From LMUY01 sp964235495 (GTDB lineage Bacteria > Pseudomonadota > Alphaproteobacteria > Acetobacterales > Acetobacteraceae), in NCBI GenBank assembly GCA_964235495.1, contig CAXSAX010000004.1, positions 1-64,000 on the forward strand: a stretch of 64,000 nucleotides of DNA, written 5' to 3'. Position 1 is the stretch's first letter; the number at the start of each line of letters is the position of its first letter. Both the position numbers and the translations under genes were made by a program. Shown here one piece after another: positions 61,626-64,000 of the stretch. Under the pieces are notes generated by a model, which made no database searches, was not told the DNA's origin, and was given only the letters and a program-made list of their open reading frames with translations.

Positions 61626-62968
61626 AACAGATCTTCCAGCAAGAAGGCGAGCAGCGCGTCCATCCCGATCTGCGGCGCGCCGGTGCGGCCCGCGCCGGGC
61701 AGGCGGGTCGGCTCGAAGTCCGGCAGGTCGAAGAAATCGCCGGCCCAGAACGCATCATCCGGCGGCGCGTCCGGCACCTCGCCGGGGTAGGACAGCCCGA
61801 CCCCCCGCCCGGCGATGCGCCCGCGCACCGCCGACACGCTGCGGCCTTCCAGCTGCAAGGTGGCATCCTCGGTGCACTTGATGGAGGCGATGGCAAAGTG
61901 CTGCGCCGCCACGTCGCCGCCGGCGGGGGTGAGCGCCGCCATCAACGCCCGCAGGTTGCCGCGCTGCCGGCTGGCGACGTGGTCCGCCTTAGTCGCAGCA
62001 TAGGCCACCCGGCGGATCGCCGGAGGCGGCCGGCGCAGCGCCAGCAACGCAGTCAGCGCGTCGGTCCATGAAAACCGCCACCGCAGTGACCCGGCGGCGG
62101 CGGCGAGCGCGGAGCGGGCATCGGCGAAGCTGTCCCGCCCGGCATGCAGGGCGGAGAGCAGGTCCGCCAGCACCACCATGCGGTCCAGGTGGCCGAATAA
62201 CGGGGATACCAGGTCCGCCCGCACCGCGTCCCGGTAGGCGTCGTACCGTTCGGTCAGCAGGTGCGCAAGGCCTCCCTGCCCCCGCATCGGAAAGAACGCC
62301 GTCCAGGGCGGCTCGGCGCCGGGCGCGGGCATCAGGAATCGGCCGGGCTGCAGGAAGGCGAGGCCCTCCTCGTCGCGCAACCGGTGCAGCGCCTCGCGGT
62401 ATAGCCGGTGCCCCGCCGCGGCGAGTGCCTCGTCCCGGTGCGCACCCGCAGGCAAACCAGCCAGGAACTGCAGGAACGGGCGCGCCGTGCCCCGGCCCTC
62501 GATGCGGCGCAGCACGCTGTCCGACCAGGCGGCGAAGGAGGTGGCGAGCAGCGGCAAGTCCAGTAGCCACTCACCCGGATAATCCAGCAACTCCAGGCGG
62601 ATGGCACGTGGTGGCAAGGCGGCGGCCAGGCCGGTGCGCGGCACCGTCAGGTCCAGCGCCAGCAAGGACACGGCCCCGGTGCGGGCGGGCCAGGCAGGCG
62701 GGTCGGCGGCCAGGGCGCGCAAGTGCGCCGCCTCATCGAACCGGGGCAGCGTGCCCGCGCCCACTGGGGCGAGGCGGACGCCCAGCCGTCGGCCGCCGAG
62801 CCGGGCCGCCAGCGCGGGCAGCGTGGGCGACCCGGTGCCGAACGCCAGGAGGTTGGTGGCCAGCGAGGTAAGGAAGGCGGTCTTGCCGGCTCGCGCCAGC
62901 CCAGTCACGCCGATGCGGACGGTGCCGCCGACGAGCCCAACGAGCGGCGCGGCCAGGCTCGGGGTCAG
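61622..62968 (-). CDS. ycjX: YcjX-family P-loop NTPase, apparent CTG start
   Basis: A 448-aa protein with GTP/ATP-binding P-loop G23LARAGKT30 preceded by TVRIGVTG, then RLELLDYPGEWLLDLPLLAT (Walker B-like), FLMPAPGAEPPWTAFFPMRG, RVAYAATKADHVASRQRGNL and IKCTEDATLQLEGRSVSAVR. No ATG, GTG or TTG is available in frame between the gloA region and the P-loop. The only suitable codon is CTG 62968, which forms a CTGA overlap with the gloA stop exactly like the ATGA overlaps elsewhere in this operon. The next GTG lies inside the P-loop strand. An annotation pipeline might choose a shorter, broken N-terminus. Confidence 0.85.
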   Translation of the reverse strand: MTPSLAAPLVGLVGGTVRIGVTGLARAGKTAFLTSLATNLLAFGTGSPTLPALAARLGGRRLGVRLAPVGAGTLPRFDEAAHLRALAADPPAWPARTGAVSLLALDLTVPRTGLAAALPPRAIRLELLDYPGEWLLDLPLLATSFAAWSDSVLRRIEGRGTARPFLQFLAGLPAGAHRDEALAAAGHRLYREALHRLRDEEGLAFLQPGRFLMPAPGAEPPWTAFFPMRGQGGLAHLLTERYDAYRDAVRADLVSPLFGHLDRMVVLADLLSALHAGRDSFADARSALAAAAGSLRWRFSWTDALTALLALRRPPPAIRRVAYAATKADHVASRQRGNLRALMAALTPAGGDVAAQHFAIASIKCTEDATLQLEGRSVSAVRGRIAGRGVGLSYPGEVPDAPPDDAFWAGDFFDLPDFEPTRLPGAGRTGAPQIGMDALLAFLLEDLL

Positions 62969-63357
62969 CTGGCGCGTTCGATCAGCTCGATCTTGTAGCC
63001 GTCCGGGTCCTCGACGAAGGCGATCACGGTGGTGCCGTGCTGCACCGGCCCGGCCTCGCGCGCCACCTTGCCGCCACCCGAGCGCACCGTCTCGCACGCT
63101 GCCGCCACATCCGGCACGCCGACGGCCAGGTGGCCGAAACCACTGCCGAGGTCGTACGCCGTATCCTGGTCCCAGTTGTGGGTCAGCTCGATCTCGGCCT
63201 GATCCGGGTTGCTGGCATAGCCGACGAAGACGAGGGTGTAGCGGCCGCCGGGCACCTCGTTGCGGCGCAGCACCTCCATGCCCATCAGCTTGGTGTAGAA
63301 GCCGATGCTCTTGTCCAAATCTTTCACGCGAATCATCGTGTGCAGGAAGCGGCTCAT
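62965..63357 (-). CDS. gloA: lactoylglutathione lyase (glyoxalase I)
   Basis: A 130-aa metal-dependent enzyme converting the methylglyoxal-glutathione adduct to S-lactoylglutathione. The vicinal-oxygen-chelate repeats are clear: LHTMIRVKDLDKSIGFYTKL with metal ligand His6, AEIELTHNW with Glu57, GFGHLAVGVPDV with His76 and DPDGYKIELIE with a C-terminal Glu. GGAGAG is upstream of ATG 63357. Its start overlaps the lpxI stop by 4 nt. Confidence 0.94.
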   Translation of the reverse strand: MSRFLHTMIRVKDLDKSIGFYTKLMGMEVLRRNEVPGGRYTLVFVGYASNPDQAEIELTHNWDQDTAYDLGSGFGHLAVGVPDVAAACETVRSGGGKVAREAGPVQHGTTVIAFVEDPDGYKIELIERAS

Positions 63358-64000
63358 GGCGTCTCTCCGGTGGATGGGTCCAGGCCGAGCAGGAACAACC
63401 CTGCGGCGTCGGCCCGTGCCACGCATGACGCCCGGTCGGTGAACAAGGTTCCACCCGCCTCGAAGGCGATGCCGCGCAGCCCGGCGGCGGCGGCGTCGTC
63501 CACCGTGCGGGGGCCGATGGTGGGCAGGTCGGCGCGGCGGTCCTGGCCGGGCTTCACCAGCTTGACCAGCACCCCGCCCGGCCCGTCCCGGCGCAGCCCG
63601 GCGGCGCGGGCCAGCATGGCGTCCGTCCCCTCGATCGCCTCCACCGCCAGCACGACACCGCCCTGCACCACGCAGCCCTGCCCCACATCGACCGTCCCCA
63701 GCGCACGCGCCACGGCGACGGCGCGGGCGATGTCGGCCCTGGCGTCGGCATCCGGAGCAGCGGCGCTGAGCAGGCCGGGTGGGCCCACCGCCTCCGTCAG
63801 CACCTCGTGCGCGCCGACGACGCGGAATCCCTCCTCGCCGAGCACACGCACGATGGCGGCGAGGAATCCGTCATCCCCGGCGAAGGCGGCGCGGCCGATG
63901 CGGGCCAGTAGCCGCGCGCCCTCCGCATCGGGCCGCAGGTGCAGCAAGTTCGGCCGGCGCACCGGGCCGATCAGCACCACGTCACGGCAGGCGTTGGCGC
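63354..64000 (-). CDS. lpxI: LpxI-type UDP-2,3-diacylglucosamine pyrophosphatase, 5' end cut by window
   Basis: C-terminal part (about 215 residues) of an LpxI/DUF1009 protein, which makes 2,3-diacylglucosamine 1-phosphate for lipid A in bacteria that lack LpxH. It has DVVLIGPVRRPNLLHLRPDA, GDDGFLAAIVRVLGEEGFRV, VGAHEVLTEAVGPPG, DVGQGCVVQGGVVLAVEAIE, GTDAMLARAAGLR and KPGQDRRADLPTIGPRTVDD. The open frame continues past position 64000. It is the upstream partner of gloA-ycjX-ycjF here. An lpxA/lpxB cluster is expected just beyond the edge. Confidence 0.93.
   Translation of the reverse strand, partial: ANACRDVVLIGPVRRPNLLHLRPDAEGARLLARIGRAAFAGDDGFLAAIVRVLGEEGFRVVGAHEVLTEAVGPPGLLSAAAPDADARADIARAVAVARALGTVDVGQGCVVQGGVVLAVEAIEGTDAMLARAAGLRRDGPGGVLVKLVKPGQDRRADLPTIGPRTVDDAAAAGLRGIAFEAGGTLFTDRASCVARADAAGLFLLGLDPSTGETP

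Overview
The window is a high-GC bacterial chromosome segment, most likely from an alphaproteobacterium and probably Acetobacteraceae/Rhodospirillales. The lineage is inferred from LpxI-type lipid A synthesis, tRNA-Trp/secE/nusG order, acpP-fabF-mltG-gmk and rplY-pth-ychF blocks, OpgC, a DUF448+L7Ae fusion between nusA and infB, and many DUF4214/FG-GAP-type remnants and acyltransferases typical of that group. No phage, plasmid or CRISPR was seen. Most genes are core genes packed with 1-20 nt overlaps.

Layout: 1-2.4 kb holds an orphan cheR-cheB pair, with a possible IS end at the left edge. 2.4-4.4 kb is gene-poor: a coiled-coil hypothetical gene, a 12-bp perfect hairpin and an eroded FG-GAP/DUF4214 pseudogene. 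4.5-12.4 kb is an alpha-glucan operon: CgeB-type glycosyltransferase, GH133 debranching enzyme, GH63-like glucosidase and GlgX. 12.5-19.4 kb carries a membrane cytochrome c with a long low-complexity tail, a PcaF-type thiolase, a HAD dehalogenase, flhF-flhG, and opgC with an SGNH hydrolase. 19.7-27.2 kb holds fhs with an overlapping PhnW-like aminotransferase, nadK, a GlsB-type protein, ychF-pth-rplY and a single-domain response regulator.

27.2-31.4 kb is the minus-strand acpP-fabF-mltG-gmk operon with an SsuA-like binding protein as last gene. 31.5-32.6 kb has tRNA-Gly, tRNA-Trp, secE and nusG. The usual ribosomal protein/RNA polymerase genes do not follow; instead there is a compact six-gene operon (32.8-35.8 kb): ThiF/MoeB, DsrE, SH3, and a three-subunit nitrile hydratase/thiocyanate hydrolase-like enzyme with a split beta chain. 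Two tandem paralogous small secreted proteins follow. 36.4-45.9 kb is the rimP-nusA-ylxR-infB-rbfA-truB-rpsO-pnp translation/transcription operon with a terminator-like leader.

46-51 kb carries a nitronate monooxygenase-like enzyme and pqiABC. 51.3 kb has tRNA-Thr. 51.6-60.5 kb is a surface-glycan region: a 1081-residue two-domain glycosyltransferase with four internal repeats, two acyltransferases, a GH16-like secreted protein, a conserved hypothetical and an aminotransferase. 60.5-64 kb holds a small hypothetical protein, the YcjF/YcjX pair (YcjX apparently starting at a CTG codon), a glyoxalase and a truncated lpxI.

The best candidates for something poorly described are the ThiF-DsrE-SH3-NHase operon with its adjacent small secreted proteins, the repeat-containing glycosyltransferase, and the rimP leader. 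All family calls come from reading the sequence and from memory of family motifs; no search was run.
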